Positions 1-7,694 of a stretch of 59,237 nucleotides of DNA are shown here, in pieces; within the stretch, counting starts at the first letter, position 1, and the number at the start of each line of letters is the position of its first letter. Location of the stretch: contig NZ_LR131147.1 of NCBI RefSeq assembly GCF_900626285.1, forward strand, positions 2,867,898 to 2,927,134, given 5' to 3'. Under the pieces are notes generated by a model that was not told where the DNA came from, searched no databases, and saw nothing but the letters and a program-made list of their open reading frames with translations. The stretch comes from Intestinimonas massiliensis (ex Afouda et al. 2020) (GTDB lineage: Bacteria > Bacillota > Clostridia > Oscillospirales > Oscillospiraceae). Made by a program: the position numbers and the translations under genes.

Positions 1-132
1 CTCAACCAGCGCCACCGACACCAGCGTACGATGTGCATAAGACACAGACACCGCCCACCACGCCGACTGCCACGCAGACGCCGACACCTACTCCGGCGGC
101 CACACCTACGCCGTCGGGGTGGGGGTAGCCGC
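1..132. other. Contig-end chimera: degraded Nextera adapter plus fold-back copy
   Basis: Bases 22-47 match the Nextera read-1 adapter (CAGCGTC followed by the Tn5 mosaic end AGATGTGTATAAGAGACAG) at 22 of 26 positions. Bases 48-113 are then an inverted copy of bases 133-198, with three mismatches and the inner 37 bases (77-113) exact. This is what a chimeric sequencing fragment at the edge of an assembly looks like, so bases 1 to about 132 should not be read as biology. The match was made by eye against the adapter sequence as remembered. Confidence 0.8.
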
Positions 133-198
133 CGGCGTAGGTGTGGCCGCCGGAGTAGGTGTCGGCGTCGGCGTGACAGTCGGCGTGGTGGTCGGTGT
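48..198. repeat. Inverted repeat at contig end (66-nt arms, 19-nt loop)
   Basis: The left arm is 48-113 and the right arm 133-198, with 63 of 66 positions complementary and bases 114-132 as the loop. Both arms encode the Thr-Pro repeat tail of the VanW protein in opposite senses. Together with the adapter-like sequence it is most simply a fold-back artefact. Confidence 0.85.
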
Positions 199-1866
199 CG
201 GCGAGGGCGTGGTGGTCACCGGCGTCTCGGTCATCAGGCCGGTGGAGGTATTGATGCCCAGCCGGGCGGCGTCCGCCGGGTTGTAGTAGTACACCGCGTC
301 GGAGGATTTATAGGTGTTGCGGTACAGGAAGATGGTGTCCACGGTCTTGCCGTTCTTGTCCACCAGCTTCTGGTACACATCCACCGTCACGCCGTTGTAG
401 CGGGGGAAGTTGGTGTCCCGCTGGGGGGCGCTGCCCACGGGGATGCTGTCCTTGGGCTGGTAGGTGTTCTTGTAGGGCACGGTGGACACGGTGACGCTGT
501 ACGGCTCTCCGTGGATGCCGGTGGTGTCGGTGCCGTAGATGGTCACATGGAGGTAGTGGCTCTTGTCCTGATAGGTCTCGATCTTGATGGGGTAATCGGT
601 ATTGTTCTTGAACCGGAAGTCCAGCTGATCGCTCCACACGGTGGCGTCGGTGCCGATGACCGGCATGTAGCCGCCGTTGAAGGCGTGCTTGTTCCGCTCC
701 ACGATCTCCAGATTGGCCTTCAGGGTCACCCAGTAGATGGTGGAGGACAGCTGGCAGATGCCGCCGGCGGTGGCGTCGATGCTCTGGCCGTTCTGGTAGG
801 TGCCCGCCTTCTTGTAGCCGCTGGACACGGTGTAGGGCCCGCAGTGGTCGTTGTAGGAGAACACCTCGCCGGGCATGAGGATGGTGCCGTTGACCCGGCT
901 GGCGGCCAGGTCGATGTTGTACCACCGCTCGGAGGGGCTGGAGCACTTGGTGGAGCCGGTGCCCAGCACGTCCTTGAACAGGTTGGCCTTCAGGTCCTCG
1001 GTGGTGATCTTGGGCTGGGTCAGGGTGACGGGCACGGTGACGTCGGTCCCCTCCTCAGCGGCGTCCACCAGGGTCTTGGCCTCTTCCTCGTCAAAGTCCA
1101 CCCCGGTGACCGAGGGGACGATCTCGTAGGTGTCGGCGTCCAGGTAGGCGTCGGCCGCCGGCACGCAGATCTCGCTCTTGATGGCGGCGAAGTCCGGGTC
1201 CACCGGCGGAGCGGTGGTGACCTGGGCCTCTATCGTGGCCTCCTCCCCGGAGGCGGTGCCGGACAGCTCCTGGCTCATCCGCTCCTCCAGGGCGGCGGAC
1301 AGGGTCTCCACGTCGATGGTGCGGCCGGTGATCCCCTTGTGGAACACCAGCTCATTGTTCTCAAAGGTCCAGGTGGTCTGGGCCTCCGCGTCGGCGCAGT
1401 CCCGGATGGCCTCCTCCACCGCCTTGGGGGTGCCGCTCAGGGCCACGGACAGGTCGTACTGCTGACCGCCCGTCAGGCCGGACAGGTAGCGGACCCCCCG
1501 CAGGAGGAAGCCGGAGCTCTGGGCCTCAGCCGCCGAGCCCACCGCGTCCTCGGTATAGGCGGTGAACGCGCCGCCCGGAACTGTGTACTCCCTGCCCTCG
1601 CAGGTGAAGCTCACCGACAGCTGGGGCAGCTTTTCCGCCACCCCCCGCTCCAGGGTGTCCGCCGCCTGCTCTCTGGTCTGGCCGCCCACGTCGATGCCGG
1701 CGATGGTGGTATTGGGCAGGAAGGTGTTCCCGCCCACCCAGGCGCACAGTCCTACGTAGCCCGCCAGCAGCGCCAGCACCACTACGATGACCGCAATCAA
1801 AACGATCTTGCCCTTACCCGGCCTGCCGCCGGAGGGCTGTACCCGTTTTCCTTCAACAGATCCCAT
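106..1866 (-). CDS. VanW domain-containing envelope protein (3' end artefactual)
   Basis: This is a YoaR/VanW-type cell-envelope protein. After a short basic N-terminus there is one membrane segment (IVLIAVIVVVLALLAGYVG), then a region resembling the peptidoglycan-binding (PG_binding_4) domains of this family. A VanW domain follows (GEVFSYNDHCGPYT, then GGICQLSSTIYW), and last comes a Thr/Pro-rich tail. The ATG at 1866 is preferred because GGAG lies 8 bases upstream; an in-frame GTG at 1875 has no spaced ribosome binding site. The stop at 106-108 lies inside the inverted artefact, so the true C-terminus is unknown. VanW was named from vancomycin-resistance clusters, but its activity is not settled and nothing here suggests resistance. 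Confidence 0.85.
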   Translation of the reverse strand: MGSVEGKRVQPSGGRPGKGKIVLIAVIVVVLALLAGYVGLCAWVGGNTFLPNTTIAGIDVGGQTREQAADTLERGVAEKLPQLSVSFTCEGREYTVPGGAFTAYTEDAVGSAAEAQSSGFLLRGVRYLSGLTGGQQYDLSVALSGTPKAVEEAIRDCADAEAQTTWTFENNELVFHKGITGRTIDVETLSAALEERMSQELSGTASGEEATIEAQVTTAPPVDPDFAAIKSEICVPAADAYLDADTYEIVPSVTGVDFDEEEAKTLVDAAEEGTDVTVPVTLTQPKITTEDLKANLFKDVLGTGSTKCSSPSERWYNIDLAASRVNGTILMPGEVFSYNDHCGPYTVSSGYKKAGTYQNGQSIDATAGGICQLSSTIYWVTLKANLEIVERNKHAFNGGYMPVIGTDATVWSDQLDFRFKNNTDYPIKIETYQDKSHYLHVTIYGTDTTGIHGEPYSVTVSTVPYKNTYQPKDSIPVGSAPQRDTNFPRYNGVTVDVYQKLVDKNGKTVDTIFLYRNTYKSSDAVYYYNPADAARLGINTSTGLMTETPVTTTPSPTPTTTPTVTPTPTPTPAATPTPAATPTPTA

Positions 1867-1944
1867 TGTTCTCACTCCAGAGATCCCGCCGTTCCGGCGG
1901 GATTCAATCTATTCTCAGGGGAAAAAGGTCCCCCAATGTCCACC

Positions 1945-1973
1945 ATTATAGTAACTCTGTCCCGGAAATGCAA
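1945..1973 (-). promoter_or_regulatory. Promoter of the VanW gene
   Basis: On the minus strand TTGCAT and TATAAT are separated by 17 bases. An 8-bp hairpin (1883-1903) lies in the leader just upstream of the ribosome binding site. Confidence 0.75.
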
Positions 1974-2097
1974 TTACAGAACGGTTACACCGCCCCCTGA
2001 AACCGCTTTACAGCCCGGTCATTTCGCGGTATCATAAAATCACGTACATCTTTTATCTTTTTTAAAGAAGTTATCCAGCAAATCTTTAACACTTCTG

Positions 2098-2106
2098 TGA
2101 TACAAT
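2098..2106 (+). promoter_or_regulatory. Extended -10 promoter of the XpaC-like gene
   Basis: TGATACAAT matches the extended -10 pattern TGnTATAAT about 40 bases before the gene. No convincing -35 box is visible. Confidence 0.5.
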
Positions 2107-2147
2107 AGCAATCGCAAATCCAACCGAGAACGAGAGGGGCATGGCCC

Positions 2148-3242
2148 ATGGCAAGCTATCAGAACCGGAATGCACCGGATTCCCAGGATCTGGTGTATTG
2201 GATCGTCACAATCGTCCTGCTCATCAGCGTCTGGCCCATCGGCCTGTTTCTGCTGCTGCGCAAGCTGCTGGGCGGCTCCCGGCGGCGGCAGGCGGGTACC
2301 TACCAGCCGCCCCGGCAGGCGGCGCCCGGCACCCAGGGCATGAACCGGGGCAGGCAGGGCAAGCCCATCGACCTGAACCGGGGCAAGGGCATGATGGTGG
2401 CGGGCATCGTCATCGCCATTATCTTCGGCATCGCCCTGGTCAGCGGCTTTCCCATCCTGGCGGTGGGCTCCGGCTTTCTGAACGCCCTGGCCGTCATGTC
2501 CCCCATCACCGGCTTCTTCCTGGGCGGTCTGGCCCTGACCTGGGCGGGAGTGCGGCGGAACAAGCAGGTCAAGCGGTTCCGCAAGTACCTGGCCCTCATC
2601 GGCCGGCGGGAGAGCGTGTCCATCACCACCCTGGCCCAGGCCATGCCGGTGTCCTTCCGGAAGGCCTGCAGCGATCTCCAGGACATGCTGGACGACGGCA
2701 TTCTGGAGACGGGCTACCTGGACATGTCCACCGGCCGGCTGATCCTCAGCGACGAGGGGCTCCAGGACCCGCCGGAGGAAAAGGAAGAGGAGGCCCCGCC
2801 GGAGGACGCCCCCCTGGACATGAACGACGACAACGCGGTGCTCAATGAGATCCGGCGGCTGAACGATGACATCGACGACGAGGTGATGAGCCGGAAGATC
2901 GACCGCATCGGGGAGATCACCGGCAAGATCTTCGCCTTCCAGAAGCAGCACCCCAACCGTGCGGGCCAGCTGCGCAGCTTCCTGAACTACTACCTGCCCA
3001 CCACCCTGAAGATCCTGAAGGCCTACGCCCGGATGGAGGAGCAGGGCATCGAGGGGGAGAACATCCGCTCGGCCAAGGAGCGCATCGAGGGCATGATGGA
3101 CAAGGTGGTGGACGGCTTCGAGAAGCAGCTGGATAAGCTGTTCCAGGATGACGCCATGGACATTGCCACCGACGTGCAGGTGCTGGAGCAGATGCTGGAA
3201 AAGGACGGCCTGTCCGGGGACGGCATGACCCTGGGCGGATAA
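2148..3242 (+). CDS. XpaC-like (5-bromo-4-chloroindolyl phosphate hydrolysis) membrane protein
   Basis: The 364-residue protein has an N-terminal membrane segment (about residues 16-38), a basic linker and a second hydrophobic block (about 81-130). A middle segment resembling a small winged helix (about 145-205) and an acidic stretch follow. The C-terminal helical region (YLPTTLKILKAY, then FEKQLDKLFQDDAMDIATD and VLEQMLEKDGL) is typical of the XpaC family. That name comes from a Bacillus plate phenotype; the biochemical role is unknown and hydrolase activity is not established. A GAGGGG ribosome binding site sits 8 bases before the ATG. It is a single-gene unit ending at a perfect palindromic terminator shared with the convergent gene. 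Confidence 0.7.
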   Translation: MASYQNRNAPDSQDLVYWIVTIVLLISVWPIGLFLLLRKLLGGSRRRQAGTYQPPRQAAPGTQGMNRGRQGKPIDLNRGKGMMVAGIVIAIIFGIALVSGFPILAVGSGFLNALAVMSPITGFFLGGLALTWAGVRRNKQVKRFRKYLALIGRRESVSITTLAQAMPVSFRKACSDLQDMLDDGILETGYLDMSTGRLILSDEGLQDPPEEKEEEAPPEDAPLDMNDDNAVLNEIRRLNDDIDDEVMSRKIDRIGEITGKIFAFQKQHPNRAGQLRSFLNYYLPTTLKILKAYARMEEQGIEGENIRSAKERIEGMMDKVVDGFEKQLDKLFQDDAMDIATDVQVLEQMLEKDGLSGDGMTLGG

Positions 3243-3280
3243 CAAAAAAGCAGACACCAATTGGTGTCTGCTTTTTTGTT
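3241..3280. terminator. Perfect 40-bp palindromic bidirectional terminator
   Basis: A fully self-complementary stretch with AAAAAAG and CTTTTTT flanks folds as a hairpin with a T-run on both strands. It lies between convergent genes that end at 3242 (+) and 3279 (-), whose stop codons it overlaps. Confidence 0.9.
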
Positions 3281-3809
3281 AAAACTCGATCTCCTTGCGG
3301 GCCATGACCCCTCTGTCGTAGGGGTGCTTCTCCTTCACCACGTGGGAGATGTAGTCCGCCCGGTCGGCCAGCTCCTGGGGGATGCTGTGGCCGGTGATGA
3401 CCACCTCCAGCCCCTCCGGCCGGCTGTCCAGCCAGGCGCACAGCTCGTCCATGGGCAGGAAGCCGTAGGTGGCGTCAATCGCCTCGTCCAGCACCAGCAG
3501 CCGGGCCTGCTGCTCCGCCGCCAGGGCGGTGGCCTGCCGGAACAGCTCCTGACAGTTGACGGCGGTGGCCGCCTTCTCCTCGTCGTTCATCTGGAAGGTG
3601 AATTTGTGGATGTCCTTGGTGCGCAGCACCGTCAGCTCCGGAAAGCGCTCGGCCGCCTTCACCTCGCCGCCGGCCCCGCTCTTCAGGAATTGGGCGATGA
3701 CCACGTTCCGGCCCCAGCCCGCGCAGCGGAAGGCCAGGCCGAAGGCCGCCGTGGTCTTTCCCTTTCCGTCGCCGTAGTAGATCTGTACCAGTCCCTGCTG
3801 ATCCGCCAT
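3279..3809 (-). CDS. cobO: Cob(I)yrinic acid a,c-diamide adenosyltransferase (CobO/BtuR family)
   Basis: The protein matches the CobO/BtuR ATP:corrinoid adenosyltransferases, which transfer the 5'-deoxyadenosyl group of ATP to cobalt in the cytosol, making the adenosylcobamide cofactor. At 176 residues it has the usual family length. A P-loop GDGKGKTT is at residues 13-20, a Walker B-like LLVLDEAIDA near 102-111 and the family sequence PEGLEVVITGH further on. No other cobamide genes are nearby, so it may serve corrinoid salvage. It has its own promoter (3840-3868). BtuR and CobO cannot be separated by sequence alone. Confidence 0.88.
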   Translation of the reverse strand: MADQQGLVQIYYGDGKGKTTAAFGLAFRCAGWGRNVVIAQFLKSGAGGEVKAAERFPELTVLRTKDIHKFTFQMNDEEKAATAVNCQELFRQATALAAEQQARLLVLDEAIDATYGFLPMDELCAWLDSRPEGLEVVITGHSIPQELADRADYISHVVKEKHPYDRGVMARKEIEF

Positions 3810-3839
3810 GGTGTCACCTCATTTTGAATTGATGGCACC

Positions 3840-3868
3840 AGTATACCAGAAGGGACCGCCTTATGCAA
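3840..3868 (-). promoter_or_regulatory. Promoter of the corrinoid adenosyltransferase gene
   Basis: The minus strand reads TTGCAT, a 17-base spacer, then TATACT. No cobalamin riboswitch fits in the short leader (about 30 bases). Confidence 0.75.
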
Positions 3869-3942
3869 CACAGGAACGCGCCCCGGTTCACAATTCGTTT
3901 ACATAACTTTCAAAGTTTGTCCACCTGCCGCCGGGAAAAAGG

Positions 3943-4160
3943 TGGTATCTTATAGTCACAGCCAAGCTGAACGAAATAAAGGCGGGCGCCGGGAACGTGC
4001 GGAAGGTCATATGCCGCCGCGGCGCGTTCGGAACACCGGCCAGCCTTTGTGACTGCCCCCCGGCTGTGGGGGCAGACCAGAAACAACACGCCGTCACGCG
4101 TGATGAGATAGAGATAAAAATATCCCGGGACTTTCCGCAAGCCCCGGGATATTTTGCTTT
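3943..4160 (+). ncRNA. Candidate structured intergenic RNA
   Basis: This gap between the adenosyltransferase promoter and ackA has no credible gene but is full of complementary segments. An extended -10-like TGGTATCTT (3943-3951) precedes AGTCACA, which pairs with TGTGACT about 90 bases later. Inside, GCCGG plus GAACGTGC pair with GCGCGTTC and CCGGC with an asymmetric bulge. Two more hairpins follow (TGCCCCC/GGGGGCA and ATCACGCGTGAC-type), then a strong hairpin with a T-run. The layout suits an independent RNA of about 200 bases. I do not recognise it as RNase P, SRP or tmRNA; a 6S-type RNA is possible but unproven. Confidence 0.4.
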
Positions 4161-4164
4161 TTTT
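4117..4164. terminator. Intrinsic terminator between candidate RNA and ackA
   Basis: AAAATATCCCGGG pairs with CCCGGGATATTTT around a 13-base loop. Plus-strand T-runs follow, and on the minus strand the stem ends in TTTTTATCT. It can end both ackA and a plus-strand transcript. Confidence 0.8.
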
Positions 4165-5359
4165 AGCCCTTGACGATGGCGGCGGTATCCATGGCGATCA
4201 TGAGCTCCTCGTCGGTGGGGATGAGGAGGACCTTCACCTTGGAGTCGGGCGCGGAGATGACGGTCTCCTTGCCCCGGGCCTTGTTGGCCTCGGCGTCCAT
4301 CTTGACGCCCATGAACTCCAGACCGGAGGCGGCGGCCATCCGGGTGTTGGCGTCGTTCTCGCCCACGCCGGCGGTGAACACGATGGCGTCCACCCCGCCC
4401 ATGGCGGCGGCATAGGCGCCGATGAGCTTCTTCACGTTGTACTGGAAGGCCTCCAGAGCCAGAGCAGCCTGCTTGTTGCCCTCCTTGGCGGCATTCTCGA
4501 TGTCACGGAAGTCGGAGGACACGCCGGAGATGCCCAGCACGCCGGACTTCTTGTTGAGGATGTTCATCATTTCCTTCATGTCGTACCCGTACTTGTTCAT
4601 CAGGTACTCCAGGATGCCGGCGTCCAGATCGCCGGAGCGGGTGCCCATGGGCAGACCGGCCAGGGGGGTGAAGCCCATGGAGGTGTCCACGCTCTTGCCG
4701 CAGTCCACGGCGGCGACGGAGGAGCCGTTGCCCAGGTGGCAGGTGATGATCTTCAGCTCCTCGATGGGCTTGCCCAGCATGGCGGCGGCCCGGGCGGACA
4801 CGTAGCGGTGAGAGGTGCCGTGGAAGCCGTAGCGGCGGACCTTGTCCTTCTCATAGTACTCGTAGGGCAGAGCGTAGATGTAGCTCTTGGCGGGCATGGT
4901 CTGATGGAAGGCGGTGTCGAACACGCCCACCATGGGCACGCCGGGCATGACCTTCTGGCAGGCCTTGATGCCGGTGATGTTGGCGGGGTTGTGGAGGGGA
5001 GCCAGGGGGATGCACTCCTCGATGGCGGCCATGACCTCGTCGGTGATGAGCACGGAGGAGGCGAACTTCTCGCCGCCGTGCACCACCCGGTGACCCACAG
5101 CGTCGATCTCGGAGGCGCTCTTGATCACGCCGTGCTCGCTGTCCAGCAGGGCGTCCAGCACGGACTGGATGGCCTCGGCATGGGTGGGCATGGGGATCTC
5201 AAACTCGTACTTGGCGTCCTTGGCGGGGATCTTGTGGGTCAGACGGCCGTCGATGCCGATGCGCTCGCACAGACCCTTGGCCAGCACTTCCCGGGTCTCG
5301 GGGTCCATCAGCTGATACTTCAGGGAAGAGCTGCCGGCGTTGATAACCAGAACTTTCAT
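4163..5359 (-). CDS. ackA: Acetate kinase
   Basis: Acetate kinase converts acetyl phosphate and ADP to acetate and ATP, the energy-yielding last step of acetate fermentation in the cytosol. Signatures are VINAGSSSLK at the start, GHRVVHGG, FDTAFHQTMP, RRYGFHGTSHRYVS, CHLGNGSSV, the substrate loop FTPLAGLPMGTRSGD, and FTAGVGEN near the end. The second ATG (MKVLVINAG, 398 residues) is preferred: AAGGAG is 11 bases upstream, whereas the ATG at 5368 almost touches it. No phosphotransacetylase gene is adjacent. Its promoter is at 5437-5465. Confidence 0.97.
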   Translation of the reverse strand: MKVLVINAGSSSLKYQLMDPETREVLAKGLCERIGIDGRLTHKIPAKDAKYEFEIPMPTHAEAIQSVLDALLDSEHGVIKSASEIDAVGHRVVHGGEKFASSVLITDEVMAAIEECIPLAPLHNPANITGIKACQKVMPGVPMVGVFDTAFHQTMPAKSYIYALPYEYYEKDKVRRYGFHGTSHRYVSARAAAMLGKPIEELKIITCHLGNGSSVAAVDCGKSVDTSMGFTPLAGLPMGTRSGDLDAGILEYLMNKYGYDMKEMMNILNKKSGVLGISGVSSDFRDIENAAKEGNKQAALALEAFQYNVKKLIGAYAAAMGGVDAIVFTAGVGENDANTRMAAASGLEFMGVKMDAEANKARGKETVISAPDSKVKVLLIPTDEELMIAMDTAAIVKG

Positions 5360-5436
5360 GGGTTCCATCTCTCCTTACTTGTGAACTATGGCTTGTGAGC
5401 CAACCGGTTGTGTAGTAAAATAAACTCGCACGTATT

Positions 5437-5465
5437 ATTTTATCCCTTTTTTCCAAAAAGGACAA
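5437..5465 (-). promoter_or_regulatory. Promoter of ackA
   Basis: The minus strand reads TTGTCC, a 17-base spacer, then TAAAAT, about 80 bases upstream of the start. Confidence 0.7.
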
Positions 5466-5521
5466 CCCGCATTTTATCAGAAAGCAGGATTTTTTTCCTC
5501 TTTCCGTTTGGAGGAACGGCT

Positions 5522-6694
5522 ATGACGGTCGCCGGTATCGTGGCGGAGTACAATCCATTCCATCTGGGCCATGCCTGGCATCTGGCTCAGACCCGAAAAG
5601 CCCTGGGGCCCCACGGGGCGGTGGTGTGCGCCATGAGCGGCCACTGGGTCCAGCGGGGGGACTGCGCCGTGGCGGACAAGTGGACCCGCGCCGCCCTTGC
5701 TCTGGCCGGTGGGGCCGACCTGGTGCTGGAGCTGCCTACCCCCTGGGCCATGGCCTCGGCGGAGGCCTTCGCCCGGGGGGCGGTGGGCCTGCTGGCCGCC
5801 GCCGGGGTGGTGGACGTGCTGTCCTTCGGCAGCGAGGACGGGGACCTGTCCCCCCTCCGCTCCGCCGCCGCCGCCCTGGACGGGCCCGGCTACCCCCAGA
5901 AGCTGAAAGCCGCCCTGGACCGGGGCCTCTCCTTCCCCGCCGCCCGGCAGGAGGCGGCGGGCTGTGATTGTCTGTCCACCCCCAACAACAACCTGGGGGT
6001 GGAATACCTGCGCGCCCTCCACGCCCTGAACAGCGCCATCACCCCCATGACGGTGGCCCGCCGGGGTGCGGGCCACGACAGCGCGGGACATCTGGACGGC
6101 TTCGCCTCCGCCTCCCACATCCGGTCCCTGCTGCGGGAAGGCCGGACGGACGAGGCCGCCCCCCTCCTGCCCGGCGGCTCTTTGGAGGCTCTGGGTCAGC
6201 CCGCCGCCCTCACCTGGGCGGAGCGGGCGGTGCTGGCCAGGCTGCGCACCACGGGGGAGGCCGACTGGGCTGCTCTCCCGGACAGCGGAGCGGCGGAGGG
6301 GCTCCCCGCCCGGCTGGTGCGGGCGGCCCGGGAGGCCCGCTCGCTGGAGGAATTCTACACCCTGGCCAAGACCAAGCGGTACACCCACGCCCGGCTGCGG
6401 CGGCTGGCGGTGGGCGCTTTCCTGGGCCTGAAACAAGAGGACCGCCCATCGGTGGTCCCCTATGTGCGGGTGCTGGGGCTCAACGAGCGGGGCCAGGCCC
6501 TTCTGAAGCGGATGAAGGGGAGCTGTTCCCTGCCTGTCCTCACCAAGCCCGCCCAGGCCAAAGCCCTGGACGGCCCGGCCCGGCGGCTCTTTGAGGCGGA
6601 GGCCCGGTACACCGACCTGTACGGCCTGTGCTTCCCCACTCCAAAGCCCTGCGGCCTGGAGTACACCACCAGCCCGGTGGTGCGCACCCAATGA
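5522..6694 (+). CDS. tmcAL: tRNA(Met) cytidine acetate ligase (TmcAL) family protein
   Basis: TmcAL uses acetate and ATP to make N4-acetylcytidine at the wobble base of elongator tRNA-Met; older annotation calls it a nucleotidyltransferase. The nucleotidyltransferase signature GIVAEYNPFHLGHAWH starts at residue 5, followed by VVCAMSGHWVQRGDCA, a long helical middle and the conserved C-terminal KRYTHARLRRLAVGAFLGL. The ATG at 5522 follows GGAGG by 7 bases and gives 390 residues, the usual length. It is divergent from ackA, whose product could supply or draw on the same acetate pool. It ends at a strong terminator. Confidence 0.9.
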   Translation: MTVAGIVAEYNPFHLGHAWHLAQTRKALGPHGAVVCAMSGHWVQRGDCAVADKWTRAALALAGGADLVLELPTPWAMASAEAFARGAVGLLAAAGVVDVLSFGSEDGDLSPLRSAAAALDGPGYPQKLKAALDRGLSFPAARQEAAGCDCLSTPNNNLGVEYLRALHALNSAITPMTVARRGAGHDSAGHLDGFASASHIRSLLREGRTDEAAPLLPGGSLEALGQPAALTWAERAVLARLRTTGEADWAALPDSGAAEGLPARLVRAAREARSLEEFYTLAKTKRYTHARLRRLAVGAFLGLKQEDRPSVVPYVRVLGLNERGQALLKRMKGSCSLPVLTKPAQAKALDGPARRLFEAEARYTDLYGLCFPTPKPCGLEYTTSPVVRTQ

Positions 6695-6698
6695 CAAA

Positions 6699-6736
6699 AC
6701 CGGCGGGCGGCCATCTGGCCGCCCGCCGGTGCTGTT
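6699..6736. terminator. Bidirectional terminator
   Basis: A 15-bp GC-rich stem (6699-6713 with 6716-6730) is flanked by AAAA and TTTT. It ends both tmcAL (+) and the rhomboid-like gene (-). Confidence 0.85.
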
Positions 6737-7615
6737 TTACTGGATGTGCACGTGGTTGTGGATGTGCTCCGAGCAGTAGCAGTAGTAGCCGTTGCACTTG
6801 GAGCAGTAGCGGAACTCCTCGTCGGGGTAGTCGGTGTCGGTCTTGCCGCAGACGGCGCACTTGTGAATGTAGCCCTTCTGCTGCTGGGCCTGTTTGGTGG
6901 CCTTCTTGAAGTTGATGGTCTGTTTGGAGTTCTGGTGGCGGGTTGTGCCCACGATCCGCCGGAAGAAGGCGGAGATGTCCGACCAGAAGAACAGGGCGTA
7001 GTTGATCCAGGAGGCCAGCAGGGCGGGCAGCAGGATGGGCAGCATCAGAGGCAGGAAGGCCCGGTTCATACTGACGATATCCCACAGCTCCACGAACACA
7101 TAGAACACCGCCAGCCACTTGGCCTTTACCGGCAGAATGAAGTAGACCCGGATCTGGGCCTCGGGGAACAGGGTGGCGAAGGCCAGGAACAGGGTGGAGT
7201 GGACGGCGGACAGGTTGATCATATAGCTGAACAGCCCGCCGCTCCAGAAGTAGGTGACGATGCTGGCCAGGAAGGTGAGCACCGCGCCGCACAGGTAAAA
7301 GAGGCTGAACTTGGCGGTGCCCCACTGCTGCTCCATGGTATTGCCCAGAAAGTAGTAGAAGAACAGGGACACCACGAACCAGATGGGCTTGCTGGCGTCG
7401 GGCACGAAGATGAAGGTGACCAGCCGCCACAGCTGCAGGTTCAGGATGGCGTCAAAGCTCAGGCCCAGCAGGGCGGTGGCGTAGCCGTTGGAGAACAGGT
7501 CCAGCAGGTAGATCACCACGTTGCCCACCAGGATATAGTTGATGAGATGGGGGATGCCGAAGCGGGGATGGCTGTACGCGAACCGGTCCAGCCAGGTATC
7601 GACGGATCTTCTCAA
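6737..7615 (-). CDS. Rhomboid-like membrane protein with C-terminal zinc-ribbon
   Basis: The 292-residue protein has a run of hydrophobic segments (about residues 22-220) with rhomboid-like spacing (LQLWRLVTFIFVP and FYYFLGNTMEQQWG). The catalytic rhomboid GxSG is not visible; the corresponding stretch reads NLSAVHSTLF. A cytosolic tail carries CAVCGKTD, later YCSKCNGYYCYC and a terminal His-rich HIHNHVHIQ, which looks metal-binding. It is best read as an inactive rhomboid-fold (pseudoprotease/Derlin-like) protein of unknown role. The start is TTG, with GGAGG 9 bases upstream and no ATG nearby. Confidence 0.65.
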   Translation of the reverse strand: MRRSVDTWLDRFAYSHPRFGIPHLINYILVGNVVIYLLDLFSNGYATALLGLSFDAILNLQLWRLVTFIFVPDASKPIWFVVSLFFYYFLGNTMEQQWGTAKFSLFYLCGAVLTFLASIVTYFWSGGLFSYMINLSAVHSTLFLAFATLFPEAQIRVYFILPVKAKWLAVFYVFVELWDIVSMNRAFLPLMLPILLPALLASWINYALFFWSDISAFFRRIVGTTRHQNSKQTINFKKATKQAQQQKGYIHKCAVCGKTDTDYPDEEFRYCSKCNGYYCYCSEHIHNHVHIQ

Positions 7616-7641
7616 AGGATGTTACCTCCCAATTACACGGT

Positions 7642-7660
7642 AACTGGTATCATACCAGTT
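7642..7660. promoter_or_regulatory. Perfect palindrome over the -10 region of the rhomboid-like gene
   Basis: AACTGGTAT-C-ATACCAGTT is a perfect 9-bp inverted repeat. On the minus strand it contains TGGTATGAT, an extended -10 box, so a repressor bound here would block transcription. The TGGT...ACCA ends resemble GntR-type operators, but the regulator is unknown. Confidence 0.5.
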
Positions 7661-7694
7661 CCGCGGCAGGAATTTCCGAATAAATTGTAAACTT

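Noticed and set aside
31..2037. Long plus-strand open frame opposite the VanW gene
   Set aside because: Arg/Gly/His-rich translation with no domain; it is the GC-rich antisense shadow of a clear gene.
2040..3260. Long minus-strand open frame opposite the XpaC-like gene
   Set aside because: Low-complexity Ala/His/Val-rich translation with no ribosome binding site; the plus-strand protein is recognisable.
3840..4160. Cobalamin riboswitch for the corrinoid adenosyltransferase
   Set aside because: The gene's promoter lies only ~30 bases before the start, and no B12-box sequence is visible.
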